64,000 nt of DNA from UBA6136 sp041158345 (GTDB lineage Bacteria > Pseudomonadota > Gammaproteobacteria > Methylococcales > Methylococcaceae): positions 5,977 to 69,976 of the forward strand of contig JBEBBO010000142.1 in assembly GCA_041158345.1 (NCBI GenBank), written 5' to 3'. Position numbers and translations under genes: made by a program. Below, one piece after another: positions 8,367-17,817 of this stretch. Below the pieces are notes generated by a model. That model was not told where the DNA came from and did not search any database. It saw only the letters and a program-made list of their open reading frames with translations. Position 1 is the first letter of the stretch; each line of letters begins with the position of its first letter.

Positions 8367-9584
8367 ATGAATCAGGACTATGACGTACTCATTGTTGGCG
8401 GAGGCATGGTGGGTGCGACCCTTGCCTGTGCCTTGGGGGGCAGTTCGCTTCGTGTGGGCCTCTTGGAAGACTCTCCTCCCGCGGAGTTCGATTCGAGTCA
8501 ACCTCATGATTTGAGGGTTTCCGCTGTCAGTATCGCTTCGGCGAATATTTTGAAGACAATTGGCGCCTGGTCTGGAGTGACCGGCAGACGGTTGTGCCCC
8601 TATCGCAGGATGCGAGTCTGGGAGGACAGCGGTGATGTGGAGTTCTGCAGCGACGAGATTAACGAGCCCGTACTTGGGCATATTGTTGAAAATCGAGTCA
8701 TTCAGTTGGCAGTGCTTGAGCGAGCCCATCAATTCGAAAATGTTGAAGTCATTTCGGGCGTCAAGACGCAGGCGCTTCGCTACGCCGCCGAAGGATCCTC
8801 AGTGACCCTTGAGGACGGTCGAGTACTTCAAAGCCGCTTAATCGTGGCTGCGGATGGGGGCTTTTCCCGGGTTCGTCAATCCGCAGGGATGGGAGTCAGT
8901 GGTTGGGACTATGAACAGCATGCCCTTGTGCTGACTGTTGACACCGGATGTGGTCAGCAGGACATTACCTGGCAACGGTTTACCCCCCAGGGGCCACAGG
9001 CTCTTTTGCCCTTGGATGGGCCCCATGCCTCCTTGGTGTGGTACAGCAGCCCTGAAGAAGTGGCACGACTGAAAACGCTCACTGATGAAGCGCTTCTAAC
9101 CGCTTTAAATGTAGAGTTTCCTGACTGTCTGGGGGACGTCACTCGCATTGCTGCAAGAGGGAGTTTCCCCCTCAGACGACAGCATGCCCTTCGGTATGTC
9201 AAAGACGGCGTTGCGCTCATCGGAGACGCTGCCCACATGATTCATCCGCTCGCGGGGCAGGGTGTCAATATTGGGCTTCTTGATGCGGCAGCGCTTGCCG
9301 AAGTTCTGATTGCAGCCCAAAAGGCAGGGGAAGACATTGGCGCTCACAACGTACTCAGTCGCTATGAGCGGATGCGCCGAAAAAATAACCTCTTGATGAT
9401 GACCGTGATGGATGCCTTCTACCGGACTTTTGGAAATTCTCACGGCCCCGTACGACTTCTCAGGAACCTTGGATTGGGTCTTGCCGAGAGGCTGAAGCCT
9501 GCTAAGAAACTCGCCATGACGTATGCCATGGGGCTGAATGGATCCTTGCCGCGGTTAGCCCAAGGCGAAGCCTTGCTAGGTTGA
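8367..9584 (+). CDS. UbiH/UbiF/Coq6-family FAD-dependent hydroxylase
   Basis: A 405-aa class A flavoprotein monooxygenase. FAD Rossmann motif VLIVGGGMVG near residues 7-16, a central AADGGFSRVR segment, and the diagnostic GDAAHMIHPLAGQGVN near 288-303. This is the ubiquinone-hydroxylase pattern and differs from the squalene-epoxidase-like protein at the window start. Likely role: ring hydroxylation in ubiquinone synthesis; which position (UbiH, UbiI or UbiF) cannot be told. The reading frame is open further upstream, but the ATG at 8367 places the Rossmann fold at the expected distance from the start. Confidence 0.85.
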   Translation: MNQDYDVLIVGGGMVGATLACALGGSSLRVGLLEDSPPAEFDSSQPHDLRVSAVSIASANILKTIGAWSGVTGRRLCPYRRMRVWEDSGDVEFCSDEINEPVLGHIVENRVIQLAVLERAHQFENVEVISGVKTQALRYAAEGSSVTLEDGRVLQSRLIVAADGGFSRVRQSAGMGVSGWDYEQHALVLTVDTGCGQQDITWQRFTPQGPQALLPLDGPHASLVWYSSPEEVARLKTLTDEALLTALNVEFPDCLGDVTRIAARGSFPLRRQHALRYVKDGVALIGDAAHMIHPLAGQGVNIGLLDAAALAEVLIAAQKAGEDIGAHNVLSRYERMRRKNNLLMMTVMDAFYRTFGNSHGPVRLLRNLGLGLAERLKPAKKLAMTYAMGLNGSLPRLAQGEALLG

Positions 9585-9626
9585 AATTTATACAACTTTT
9601 CGATCTCAACGTGGGGAAATCTGAAC

Positions 9627-10010
9627 ATGAGAAACATTTATTTTGCATTGGTTGGGCTTCTTTTTTCGGGTTGTGCAAGTTACTCAAACTGGCAGCCGGT
9701 CGCTGATCCGGTAAACGACAGAAATGCCGCTAATTTGGGCGTCGACACCGAGCAGTGTCGTCAGTTAGCCTCTCAAGCCGGTTCGGTGGGTACTGAAACT
9801 GCGAAGGGTGTTGCGGCCGGTGGACTCTTGGGGGCTGCTGCGGGCGCTGCGATTGGTGCTGTGGCGGGTAACCCTGGTGCGGGGGCGGCCATTGGTGCTG
9901 CAGCCGGTGGTATTGGTGGGGGCGCTACAACCGGTGTCAGCGCGGACGATCAATACAAGCGGGCTTATATCAACTGTATGCGGGGTCGGGGCCATAACAT
10001 AATTAACTGA
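9627..10010 (+). CDS. Glycine-zipper lipoprotein
   Basis: 127 aa. Lipoprotein signal with lipobox L12-F-S-G-C16. The central part (about 60-100) is an Ala/Gly-rich glycine zipper with repeated GAAAGAAIGA-type units, as in SlyB/OmpA-like and YMGG-type envelope proteins that insert in or pack against the outer membrane. A conserved-looking YINCMRGRGH motif ends the protein. Exact role unknown. It lies 42 bp after the UbiH-family gene and 22 bp before an acyl-CoA synthetase. Confidence 0.75.
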   Translation: MRNIYFALVGLLFSGCASYSNWQPVADPVNDRNAANLGVDTEQCRQLASQAGSVGTETAKGVAAGGLLGAAAGAAIGAVAGNPGAGAAIGAAAGGIGGGATTGVSADDQYKRAYINCMRGRGHNIIN

Positions 10011-10032
10011 TGTCCCCGTCCGGGACGTTAGC

Positions 10033-11589
10033 ATGCAATCTCCGTTACTTGAGCGCATTGATCAGGCGGCTTCCCGTTTTGGAAGCCAGCCTGCGATTTA
10101 TTCTGACAACGGTAACCTCTCTCACCAGGAGGTGAAAATATTGTCATCCCGCGTGGCTGCCTCGCTGGCTGGGCGCGGAGTCTCGAAGGGTGACCGTATT
10201 GCGCTTTACGCGCACAACGGGCCTGAATTTGTCGTGCTGTACCTCGGTATTGTCCGGGCGGGCGCGATAGTCGTTCCGGTCAATCTGCTGATCAATACAC
10301 CCGAAATCGCCCATGTTCTAGGGGATTCTGGCGCTTCTGGCGTGCTGGTACAGCACTCCCTCCTGAGCAGAATTCAAGCGGCTGTGGCGATGAGCGGTAT
10401 ATCGTCATTCTTGGTGGAAATTGGTGAGACGGAGCAAACGCTCGACAATCTTGCCCCGCTGTTAACTGAGACGAGCCCAGCACCAATCATCGACTACTCA
10501 CCAGTTCAAGATCTGGTTGCAATCCTCTATACCTCTGGCACCACCGGCTTTCCCAAAGGGGCCATGTTGACGCATCGAAACCTTGCGGCAAATACTGAAA
10601 GTGTCCATTTTGCGATGCACTGGCGTGCAGGCCTGGATCGCGTTTTGGTGGTTCTGCCCATGTTTCATGCCTTTGCCGCGACCGTGGGGTTGTTAACGCC
10701 ACTTACGAATGGATGCGCTCTGATTCCTCTGTCTCGGTTTGAACCTGATGGGGTATCCACCGCGATCCATCGTTTTGAGGCTACGATTTTTCTGGGGGTT
10801 CCCAGCATGTATGCAGTCCTGTTGCGGCTAGCCCCTGACAAGGTTGCACTGTTCCAAAGTCTTCGATTTGGCATCTCTGGAGGCGCGGCCATGCCGGCCA
10901 AGGTTCTTGAAGATTTTGAGACCAAATTCAATTTCAAAGTCTATGAAGGGGATGGGCCGACCGAATGTTCACCGGTCACCTGTGTGAACCCCATTGGCGG
11001 TCAGCAAAAGCCAGGCACTGTCGGCTTGCCGGTGCCCGGGGTTGAAATGCGGATCGTTGACGAGGAAGGGGGAGTCTGTCCTGATGGCGCGGTGGGTGAA
11101 ATCGCGGTCCGTGGCGACAACGTGATGCGGGGATACTGGAACCAACCCGATGCCACAGCGGAGGTCATGCGAGAAGGATGGCTGTTAACGGGAGATCTCG
11201 GGACCCGCGATGCCGATGGTTATTTCAGTATCGTCGATCGAAAGAAAGATCTGATCATCGTGAATGGCATGAACGTGTATCCACGAATGATCGAGGAAGT
11301 CATTCACGCCATTTCATCCGTGCGCGAGGTGGCCGTGATTGGTGAACCCGATGGGCTTCATGGCGAAATTCCTGTCGCTTATTTGGCTTGTGATCCTGAT
11401 GCGCAGCCGGATGAGACATCACTTCGACTTCATTGTCGTAAGTTTCTAGGTCGACATCAGATCCCTAAGCGGTTCATCTTTATGGCCGCTTTGCCTCGAA
11501 ATGCGGCAGGAAAGATTCTAAAACGGGAATTGCGATTGGATGGTGAACGTGAACGGGGAATCACGGCCGCTTCGCTTCTAGAAAGGTGA
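10033..11589 (+). CDS. Acyl-CoA synthetase (AMP-forming, long-chain type)
   Basis: A 518-aa ANL-superfamily enzyme that activates a carboxylic acid via acyl-AMP to acyl-CoA. Motifs: P-loop YTSGTTGFPKGAM near 163-175; EGDGPTECSPV near 308 in place of the usual YGLTE; TGDLG near 395; hinge DRKKDLIIVNGMNVYP near 411; and the catalytic Lys in AAGKILKREL near the C-terminus. Most similar in pattern to long-chain fatty acid-CoA ligases; the substrate is not readable from sequence. Its 3' end overlaps the convergent M48 protease gene by 12 bp. Confidence 0.88.
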   Translation: MQSPLLERIDQAASRFGSQPAIYSDNGNLSHQEVKILSSRVAASLAGRGVSKGDRIALYAHNGPEFVVLYLGIVRAGAIVVPVNLLINTPEIAHVLGDSGASGVLVQHSLLSRIQAAVAMSGISSFLVEIGETEQTLDNLAPLLTETSPAPIIDYSPVQDLVAILYTSGTTGFPKGAMLTHRNLAANTESVHFAMHWRAGLDRVLVVLPMFHAFAATVGLLTPLTNGCALIPLSRFEPDGVSTAIHRFEATIFLGVPSMYAVLLRLAPDKVALFQSLRFGISGGAAMPAKVLEDFETKFNFKVYEGDGPTECSPVTCVNPIGGQQKPGTVGLPVPGVEMRIVDEEGGVCPDGAVGEIAVRGDNVMRGYWNQPDATAEVMREGWLLTGDLGTRDADGYFSIVDRKKDLIIVNGMNVYPRMIEEVIHAISSVREVAVIGEPDGLHGEIPVAYLACDPDAQPDETSLRLHCRKFLGRHQIPKRFIFMAALPRNAAGKILKRELRLDGERERGITAASLLER

Positions 11590-13059
11590 GTCTTTCTGCT
11601 TTTCCTTGTTTTCTCGTTGCTCGTTCCGGATGGTCTCGATTCGTTCGTCCAGAATGGAATTGAGATAGTAATTGCCTCCCGCCGCATTTTTTGCGAGATG
11701 GAGCTGTAGCAAGGCCTCCTGCGTCTGGCCAAGAAGATAATATCCCTCGGCATAGTAGCGATGATATTCGGCCTCATCGCCTAGCTTGCTATAGGTCTCC
11801 GCCATGAGTTCGTAAATGTCCGGATCTGGGCTGTGATACCTGAGATAGTCGTGCAGGACTTGCCGCGCCTTGGCCTGCTGATGGGTGTTGAGAAGTGCGC
11901 GCGCATAATTCATCGTCATGGCGCCGTTTTGGGGGAAGCGCTGAAGACCGAACTCATACATTTGAGCGGCCTTACCGAAATTTTTTCCGTCCATCTCCGC
12001 TTCAGCGAGCGCGTTCATGAAATGCGGCTGGTTTGGATAGCGTTGTACCAATTTTTGCAGGATGACTTTAGCCAACTCCGTTTCTCTGGCGCGAGAATGA
12101 ATGAGGGCCGTGCCGTATTCAGCCACATCCTGCTGCTGTTGGGTGCCTCGGTTCTCATGGTTCTTGAAGAATTCGAGGGCTGCTTTTGGATTCGGAGAAG
12201 ACAGGACCCTAAGTTTGGCCTTGATGACCTGATAGGTCATCGAATCGGGGTATTGGCGAAAGGGAAAATGCTCTGCCCGGTCACGGGTATCCGAAATACG
12301 TGAGGTGGTGACGGGGTGCGTTAAAAGAAACTCTGGAATTCTGCCGCCGACAAAACGCGTGCTTTGCTGCATGCGTTCAAAGAATTCGGGCATGGCTCTG
12401 GGATCAAATTCTGATTTAGAGAGGACCTGCATGCCCACGCGATCTGCCTCGGCCTCGTTGTCGCGGGTAAAGTTGATCTGGTATTGCGCGTTCATGCCCT
12501 GCGCTGCCATTATCCCAGCGAGTGCCCCATTCCCTCCGGCTTTGGCGCCGACCACAGCCGCAAGCAGCATGCCAATGGCCATCGGAATCGCCATTCTTGA
12601 GGCTGCCTGGAACGTCTGGAAAAGATGCCGTTGGGTGACGTGCGAAATCTCGTGCGCCATGACCGATGCAAGTTCACTTTCCTGCTCAGTGAGGAGGATC
12701 AGGCCGGAATTCACGCCAATGAAGCCACCCGGCCCGGCAAACGCATTAATCACCGGCTCCATTACGACGAAAAAGGTGTACGGCTGGGCGGGGTTATCGC
12801 TGTTGATGGTGAGCTTGTTGCCCAGGGACTGGATGTAGTCCTTGATCTCGGGATCCGTCGAGATTTTCATCTGGCTATGGAGGCTTCTGTAAAATGCCTC
12901 TCCCAGTTCTTGTTCCTGCGCATTGGTCATCAGGGTATGGGTGGGATCTCCAATTTCGGGCAGTTCAATATTCGGCATGGCGGCCCCTGCAGGACTGGGC
13001 AGAATGGCCATCTCAAAGAGAAAGAGCACCAGTGTTGCAACGAATTTGGATCGAATCAT
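11578..13059 (-). CDS. bepA: Periplasmic M48 metalloprotease with TPR domain (BepA/YfgC-like)
   Basis: 493 aa. Signal peptide of about 27 residues (cleavage near PAGA-A). The M48 zinc site is H136-E-I-S-H140, with a third ligand expected in DNEAEADRVG near 203. The C-terminal half (about 310-475) is made of TPR-like helical repeats. BepA is an outer-membrane protein quality-control protease and chaperone for BamA/LptD; the same architecture supports that role, though other M48-TPR proteins exist. Divergent from the tus operon across 69 bp. Confidence 0.85.
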   Translation of the reverse strand: MIRSKFVATLVLFLFEMAILPSPAGAAMPNIELPEIGDPTHTLMTNAQEQELGEAFYRSLHSQMKISTDPEIKDYIQSLGNKLTINSDNPAQPYTFFVVMEPVINAFAGPGGFIGVNSGLILLTEQESELASVMAHEISHVTQRHLFQTFQAASRMAIPMAIGMLLAAVVGAKAGGNGALAGIMAAQGMNAQYQINFTRDNEAEADRVGMQVLSKSEFDPRAMPEFFERMQQSTRFVGGRIPEFLLTHPVTTSRISDTRDRAEHFPFRQYPDSMTYQVIKAKLRVLSSPNPKAALEFFKNHENRGTQQQQDVAEYGTALIHSRARETELAKVILQKLVQRYPNQPHFMNALAEAEMDGKNFGKAAQMYEFGLQRFPQNGAMTMNYARALLNTHQQAKARQVLHDYLRYHSPDPDIYELMAETYSKLGDEAEYHRYYAEGYYLLGQTQEALLQLHLAKNAAGGNYYLNSILDERIETIRNEQRENKEKQKDSPF

Positions 13060-13128
13060 CAGCTGGGATTGATGCGTGGGGAGATGAACAGGGATATGAG
13101 GTTATTACCCTGAAGAATCAAGGGGATT

Positions 13129-13473
13129 ATGCGCTACGCGATCAAGATCAATCAGTCAGGAGCCTGTCCGGATGTGCCTCGCATGGCACTCGATTTTATC
13201 AGAGCCCTTCAGTCTGAAGGCCATGAGGTCATTCGTGTGTTTTTTTACCACGAAGGGGTCTTTGAGGGCTTTGGCGCTTCTCGTTTTGAGTGGATGGAAT
13301 TAGCCGAATCAGGGGGATTTGATCTGGTGCTCTGTTCGCAAGCGTTGGAATATCGCGGTTTGGGCCTGGATTGCGAAATTCCATTCATCATTGGCGGATT
13401 GGCCCTTTGGGTTGATGCATGCCTGAAGGCGGATCGAGTCATGAATTTCGGTGTGGCGTCCCATGTGTTCTGA
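13129..13473 (+). CDS. tusD: Sulfur relay protein TusD/DsrE
   Basis: 114 aa of the DsrE fold. The conserved catalytic cysteine is C69 in LVLCSQALEYRG, matching the sulfur-carrying Cys of DsrE/TusD. First gene of a four-gene row tusD-tusC-tusB-dsrC in the order seen in gammaproteobacteria. TusBCD accepts persulfide sulfur from TusA and passes it to TusE/DsrC, in tRNA 2-thiouridine formation or in sulfur oxidation. No dsrAB or hdr genes are in the window, so the tRNA role is the simpler reading. Confidence 0.88.
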   Translation: MRYAIKINQSGACPDVPRMALDFIRALQSEGHEVIRVFFYHEGVFEGFGASRFEWMELAESGGFDLVLCSQALEYRGLGLDCEIPFIIGGLALWVDACLKADRVMNFGVASHVF

Positions 13474-13804
13474 GTGGCTCTTTATCGTCAGGGTTGGCCC
13501 TGAATCACGGCAGGCAGCGATTGAAGTTCTCTCAGAATTGATGACCTTTGCCGCTTTTGATGTGCCTTTGCGTCTGCTGTTTCTTGATCGGGGTGCCAAG
13601 TTACTCTCGGCGGCCCAAGATCCAGAAGTCTCAGGCATGCTATCGGCATTGACGCTCTATGGGGTGGACGAACTTTTTGTGGAAATAGAATCATGTGAAG
13701 CGGAACGGGGCGATTCACTGTGCCATGCTTTATCAGTGCGCGAAATTCCACGACTGGGGATTTCCGAGTTCATCCTCTCGCACAGGAAAGTGATCGGTGG
13801 CTGA
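13463..13804 (+). CDS. tusC: Sulfur relay protein TusC/DsrF
   Basis: About 113 aa, DsrE-like fold. It overlaps the end of tusD by 11 bp when started at ATG 13463; an in-frame ATG at 13451 is the alternative. Typical DsrF features are an N-terminal beta strand (WLFIVRVGPES) and a central LFLDRGAKLL segment. It lacks an obvious catalytic Cys at the DsrE position, as is normal for this subunit. Assignment leans on size, fold-like pattern and position between tusD and tusB. Confidence 0.82.
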   Translation: MCSEWLFIVRVGPESRQAAIEVLSELMTFAAFDVPLRLLFLDRGAKLLSAAQDPEVSGMLSALTLYGVDELFVEIESCEAERGDSLCHALSVREIPRLGISEFILSHRKVIGG

Positions 13805-14048
13805 GGGGCTATTGCATTTGGTCTTTAGTCCATCGGGACTTTCAGGGCTGCCTTCGCGAGTGGGCGCGGGTGATTGTGTGGTGATGATGTTGGGATCTTC
13901 CGCGTTGATCGAAAAGTCTGAGTGGCCTTGTGGAGTCAGGGTGTTTACCCTCAAGGACTCGGCGGTTGGGCTATCTGGTCCGGATCGCATCGACTATCGT
14001 GAATTTGTGGGTCTGACTTTAAGCTATTCGCGCATTCTCTCGTGGTGA
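13797..14048 (+). CDS. tusB: Sulfur relay protein TusB/DsrH
   Basis: 83 aa, close to the usual length for TusB/DsrH. It starts with GTG at 13797 and overlaps the end of tusC by 8 bp, indicating translational coupling. The N-terminus LLHLVFSP followed by a segment with Asp-Cys (C27) fits the DsrH family, the third subunit of the TusBCD hexamer. Sequence conservation is weak in this family, so context carries much of the call. Confidence 0.8.
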   Translation: MAEGLLHLVFSPSGLSGLPSRVGAGDCVVMMLGSSALIEKSEWPCGVRVFTLKDSAVGLSGPDRIDYREFVGLTLSYSRILSW

Positions 14049-14081
14049 GTCCGCGCACGAATTGAGACTAACGAGGATGCT

Positions 14082-14396
14082 GTGAAATTACCCGCAAGGA
14101 CCGACGATGGTTTCTTGATCGATGCCGCCGAGTGGACCGAGTCCATGGCGCAAGAGCTTTTGGCGACCACATCCATCCTTATTGATGAGAGACACCTCGA
14201 GATCATTCGATTCATTCGCGATTACCACGCCTGTTATCGTCATTTGCCGAATAACCGGATGTTCATCAAGGCCGTTCAGGTCTCTTTGGGCGCGGAAAAA
14301 GGAGCCTCCCAGTATCTGAATCTTCTCTTTGACGGCAATCCCGTCCGGAATGCATGCTTGGCTGCGGGGCTTCCAAAACCGCCCGGATGCCTTTGA
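14082..14396 (+). CDS. dsrC: DsrC/TusE sulfur carrier with both C-terminal cysteines
   Basis: 104 aa starting at GTG 14082. The C-terminal arm ends ACLAAGLPKPPGCL, giving Cys92 and penultimate Cys103, 11 residues apart. This is the two-cysteine pattern of DsrC proteins able to form an intramolecular disulfide or trisulfide; E. coli TusE keeps only the last cysteine. The HLPNNRMFIKAVQ and GAEKGASQYLNLLF segments are typical of the family. It ends the tusDCB-dsrC row. It probably acts as the TusE of this relay, but a role in dissimilatory sulfur chemistry cannot be excluded. Confidence 0.92.
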   Translation: MKLPARTDDGFLIDAAEWTESMAQELLATTSILIDERHLEIIRFIRDYHACYRHLPNNRMFIKAVQVSLGAEKGASQYLNLLFDGNPVRNACLAAGLPKPPGCL

Positions 14397-14512
14397 TTAC
14401 GGACGCCCTGTCTTGACGATAGGCCTTATGGCGAGTATTTTACTCAGTCTTTTTTCTTAGGATTGGGTTCTGTTTACACAGGGATCCGATTCTTCACTTT
14501 AGGTGAGATCGC

Positions 14513-16243
14513 GTGGAGCTCAGCGGCGCTGAAATTGTTGTCCAATGTCTGAAGGATGAGGGAGTCGAATACATTTTCGGTTACCCGGGTGGATCGGTCC
14601 TTCACATTTATGACGCCATATTCAAACAGGATGACGTCCGTCATATCCTGGTTCGTCACGAACAGGGGGCAACCCATGCTGCGGACGGCTATGCCCGTTC
14701 AACCGGGAAGCCCGGCGTAGTGTTGGTGACTTCGGGTCCCGGTGCGACCAATGCCGTAACCGGCATTGCGACGGCCTATATGGATTCCATTCCGTTGGTG
14801 GTTCTGACGGGGCAGGTTCCCACACCGGTCATTGGCAGCGATGCATTCCAGGAGTGTGACACCATTGGGATTACACGTCCCTGCGTGAAACATAACTTTC
14901 TGGTTAGCGACTTGTCGAAACTCGCTGAAACGATCAAGAAAGCCTTCTTTATTGCGACGACCGGCCGCCCCGGCCCGGTCGTTGTGGACATCCCTAAGGA
15001 CATTACGGATCCGAACATCAAGATTCCGTACCATTATCCGGATTCGGTCGCTATTCGCAGTTACACCCCGCAGGTTAAGGGCCACCGCTTGCAGATCAAA
15101 AAGGCTGTGGAGCTTTTGACGACTGCCCGACAGCCGATGATCTACACCGGTGGGGGTGTGGTGCTTGGCAATGCGTCGGATGCTCTGGTGAAGTTGACCC
15201 GTCTGCTGGGATTCCCGATAACGAATACGCTCATGGGATTGGGCGCATATCCCTCCACGGATCGTCAGTTCGTCGGCATGTTGGGTATGCACGGGACTTA
15301 TGAAGCCAACATGGCCATGCACGAGTGCGATGTGCTGTTGGCCATCGGTGCCCGTTTTGATGACCGTGTGACGGGAAAGTTGGCGCAGTTTTGCCCTGAC
15401 GCCAAAATCATTCATATCGATGTGGATCCCGCATCGATTTCTAAAACGGTACGGGTCGATATTCCGATTGTCGGCGATGTGGGTCCCGTGCTCCACGACA
15501 TGATCGAACTGATTGAAGCCCCTGACTTCAAGCTGAACACCGAGGCACTAAAAGACTGGTGGGTCCGAATTGAGAAGTGGCGTCAGATCGAATGCCTTGG
15601 CTTCGATCGCCAGAGCTCCAAGATCAAGCCCCAGTATGTGATTGAGCAGCTGTGGGAAGTGACCAAGGGCGATGCGTTTGTGACTTCCGATGTAGGTCAG
15701 CATCAAATGTGGGCTGCGCAGTTCTATCGCTTTGATAAGCCGCGACGGTGGATTAATTCCGGTGGTCTTGGAACGATGGGCTTTGGGCTTCCTTCAGCCA
15801 TTGGTGTGAAGCTCGCTCACCCGGATGCCGATGTGGCCTGTGTAACCGGTGAAGCCAGCATTCAGATGTGTATCCAGGAATTGGCTACGGCTCTTCAGTA
15901 CCGGACCGGTATCAAAATCATCAACCTGAATAATGGCTACATGGGCATGGTGCGTCAGTGGCAGGAGTTCAGCTACGAAAGCCGCTATTCACAGTCTTAT
16001 CTTGAGACGATCCCTGACTTCGTTCGCCTGGCTGAGGCCTATGGCCATGTCGGAATTCGAGTGGAAAAGCCAAGCGATGTTCGTGGAGCGCTCGAAGAGG
16101 CTTTCCGAATGAAGGATCGCACGGTGTTCCTCGATTTCCTGACCGATCCCGCTGAAAATGTTTATCCGATGATTGAGGCGGGCAAGGCGCAACATGAAAT
16201 GCGACTAGCTCCCGGTGTCTCCGTGGATCGGGAACTCGCATGA
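14513..16243 (+). CDS. ilvB: Acetolactate synthase large subunit
   Basis: 576-aa ThDP/FAD enzyme making acetolactate or acetohydroxybutyrate, first common step of branched-chain amino acid synthesis. Glu50 in RHEQGATHAADGYAR is the ThDP-activating glutamate. The ThDP-binding segment reads VTGEASIQMCIQELATALQ with NLNNGYMGMVRQW downstream. The start is GTG at 14513, preceded by AGGTGAG. The stop overlaps ilvH by 4 bp (ATGA). The symbol ilvI would be equally valid. Confidence 0.95.
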   Translation: MELSGAEIVVQCLKDEGVEYIFGYPGGSVLHIYDAIFKQDDVRHILVRHEQGATHAADGYARSTGKPGVVLVTSGPGATNAVTGIATAYMDSIPLVVLTGQVPTPVIGSDAFQECDTIGITRPCVKHNFLVSDLSKLAETIKKAFFIATTGRPGPVVVDIPKDITDPNIKIPYHYPDSVAIRSYTPQVKGHRLQIKKAVELLTTARQPMIYTGGGVVLGNASDALVKLTRLLGFPITNTLMGLGAYPSTDRQFVGMLGMHGTYEANMAMHECDVLLAIGARFDDRVTGKLAQFCPDAKIIHIDVDPASISKTVRVDIPIVGDVGPVLHDMIELIEAPDFKLNTEALKDWWVRIEKWRQIECLGFDRQSSKIKPQYVIEQLWEVTKGDAFVTSDVGQHQMWAAQFYRFDKPRRWINSGGLGTMGFGLPSAIGVKLAHPDADVACVTGEASIQMCIQELATALQYRTGIKIINLNNGYMGMVRQWQEFSYESRYSQSYLETIPDFVRLAEAYGHVGIRVEKPSDVRGALEEAFRMKDRTVFLDFLTDPAENVYPMIEAGKAQHEMRLAPGVSVDRELA

Positions 16244-16734
16244 AGCGTCACATCATCTCAATCTTGATTGAAAACGAGGCCGGCGCTCTTTCCCGGGTTG
16301 CGGGCCTGTTCTCGGCGCGTGGCTACAACATTGAGACCCTGACCGTTGCGCCGACGGAAGATGCCTCGATGTCACGGATGACCATTGTGACATGGGGGAG
16401 CGACGAGATTGTGGAGCAGATCACCAAGCAGCTCAATAAGCTGGTTGATGTGGTCCGCCTGATTGATATCTCCGAATCCGAGCACATCGAGCGCGAGCTC
16501 ATGCTGGTCAAGGTCGCCACCCATGGCACGATGCGTGATGAGGTGGTCCGGCTTTGTGACATCTTCAGGGGCCGAATTCTGGATGTGACGCCCACCAGCT
16601 ACGTGATCGAGGTCACTGGGGAAAAGACCAAGCTTGACGCGGTCCTTCGTGCGCTCGGGGAAGAAAACATCATTGAAGTTGTCCGTTCCGGGACGACGGG
16701 CATTCTTCGGGGCGATCGCGGGTTTTCAGCCTGA
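16240..16734 (+). CDS. ilvH: Acetolactate synthase small regulatory subunit
   Basis: 164 aa, full length. The N-terminal ACT domain begins RHIISILIENEAGALSRVAG, the valine-binding region that gives feedback inhibition. A second, C-terminal domain has HGTMRDEVVRLCDIFRGRI. Translationally coupled to ilvB through an ATGA overlap and followed after 46 bp by ilvC. Confidence 0.95.
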   Translation: MKRHIISILIENEAGALSRVAGLFSARGYNIETLTVAPTEDASMSRMTIVTWGSDEIVEQITKQLNKLVDVVRLIDISESEHIERELMLVKVATHGTMRDEVVRLCDIFRGRILDVTPTSYVIEVTGEKTKLDAVLRALGEENIIEVVRSGTTGILRGDRGFSA

Positions 16735-16780
16735 TCCCCTTTTATCAACCGAATATCTCTTGTATTGAGGAATTAACAAC

Positions 16781-17797
16781 ATGCAGGTTTACTACGATAA
16801 AGACGCGGACCTTTCGATCATCCGTGGGAAGAAGGTTGCAATCGTGGGTTACGGCTCACAGGGTCACGCCCATGCCAACAACCTGAAGGATTCCGGAGTT
16901 TCCGTTGTTGTGGCATTGCGTCCGGGCTCTGAATCTGCAGTCAAGGCCCAGAATGCCGGACTGGAAGTGGCGGCCATCGCGGATGCAGTCAAGTCAGCCG
17001 ATGTCGTTATGATTCTCGCCCCAGATGAGCATCAAGCACGTCTCTACAGCGAAGTGATTGAGCCGAACATCAAGAAGGGCGCTGCTCTGGCTTTTGCTCA
17101 TGGCTTCAATGTTCATTACGAACAGATTCTGCCTCGCAAGGACCTTGATGTGATCATGATTGCTCCCAAGGGTCCGGGCCATTTGGTGCGTTCAACCTAC
17201 ACCCAGGGCGGCGGTGTTCCGAGCCTGATCGCGGTTTACCAGGATGCTTCGGGTCAGGCCAAGCAGATTGCTTTGTCCTATGCCTCTGCTAATGGCGGCG
17301 GTCGTGCAGGTATCATTGAAACCAATTTCCGCGAAGAAACTGAAACCGATCTTTTCGGTGAACAGGCGGTACTTTGTGGTGGTGCAACTGCACTGGTTCA
17401 GGCGGGTTTCGAAACGCTGGTTGAAGCGGGCTACGCTCCCGAAATGGCCTATTTCGAGTGTCTGCACGAACTGAAGCTGATCGTTGATTTGATGTACGAA
17501 GGGGGTATTGCGAATATGCGTTATTCCATCTCCAATACGGCTGAATACGGCGATCTCACCCGCGGTCCTCGTGTCATCACCGAAGAGACCAAGTACGAAA
17601 TGGCTCAGATTCTGAAGGAAATTCAGAACGGTGAGTTTGCTCGTGAGTTCATCCTCGAGAATCAGGCTGGCGCAGCGACTTTGAAGGCGAAGCGTCGTCT
17701 GGGGCGTGAGCACCAGATCGAAGAGGTCGGTGCGCGTCTGCGTGACATGATGCCTTGGATTAAGGCCAACAAGATTGTCGATAAGGCCAAGAACTAA
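16781..17797 (+). CDS. ilvC: Ketol-acid reductoisomerase (class I)
   Basis: 338-aa short-form (class I) enzyme that isomerises and reduces acetolactate to dihydroxyisovalerate with NADPH and Mg2+. N-terminal Rossmann motif VGYGSQGHAHANN near 24-36, with Arg and Ser residues (LRPGSES) in the cofactor loop that indicate NADPH use. The metal-binding knotted domain contains TDLFGEQAVLCGG near 190. A clear terminator follows at 17818. Confidence 0.97.
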   Translation: MQVYYDKDADLSIIRGKKVAIVGYGSQGHAHANNLKDSGVSVVVALRPGSESAVKAQNAGLEVAAIADAVKSADVVMILAPDEHQARLYSEVIEPNIKKGAALAFAHGFNVHYEQILPRKDLDVIMIAPKGPGHLVRSTYTQGGGVPSLIAVYQDASGQAKQIALSYASANGGGRAGIIETNFREETETDLFGEQAVLCGGATALVQAGFETLVEAGYAPEMAYFECLHELKLIVDLMYEGGIANMRYSISNTAEYGDLTRGPRVITEETKYEMAQILKEIQNGEFAREFILENQAGAATLKAKRRLGREHQIEEVGARLRDMMPWIKANKIVDKAKN

Positions 17798-17817
17798 TCT
17801 GGCTCCGACAATTCATG

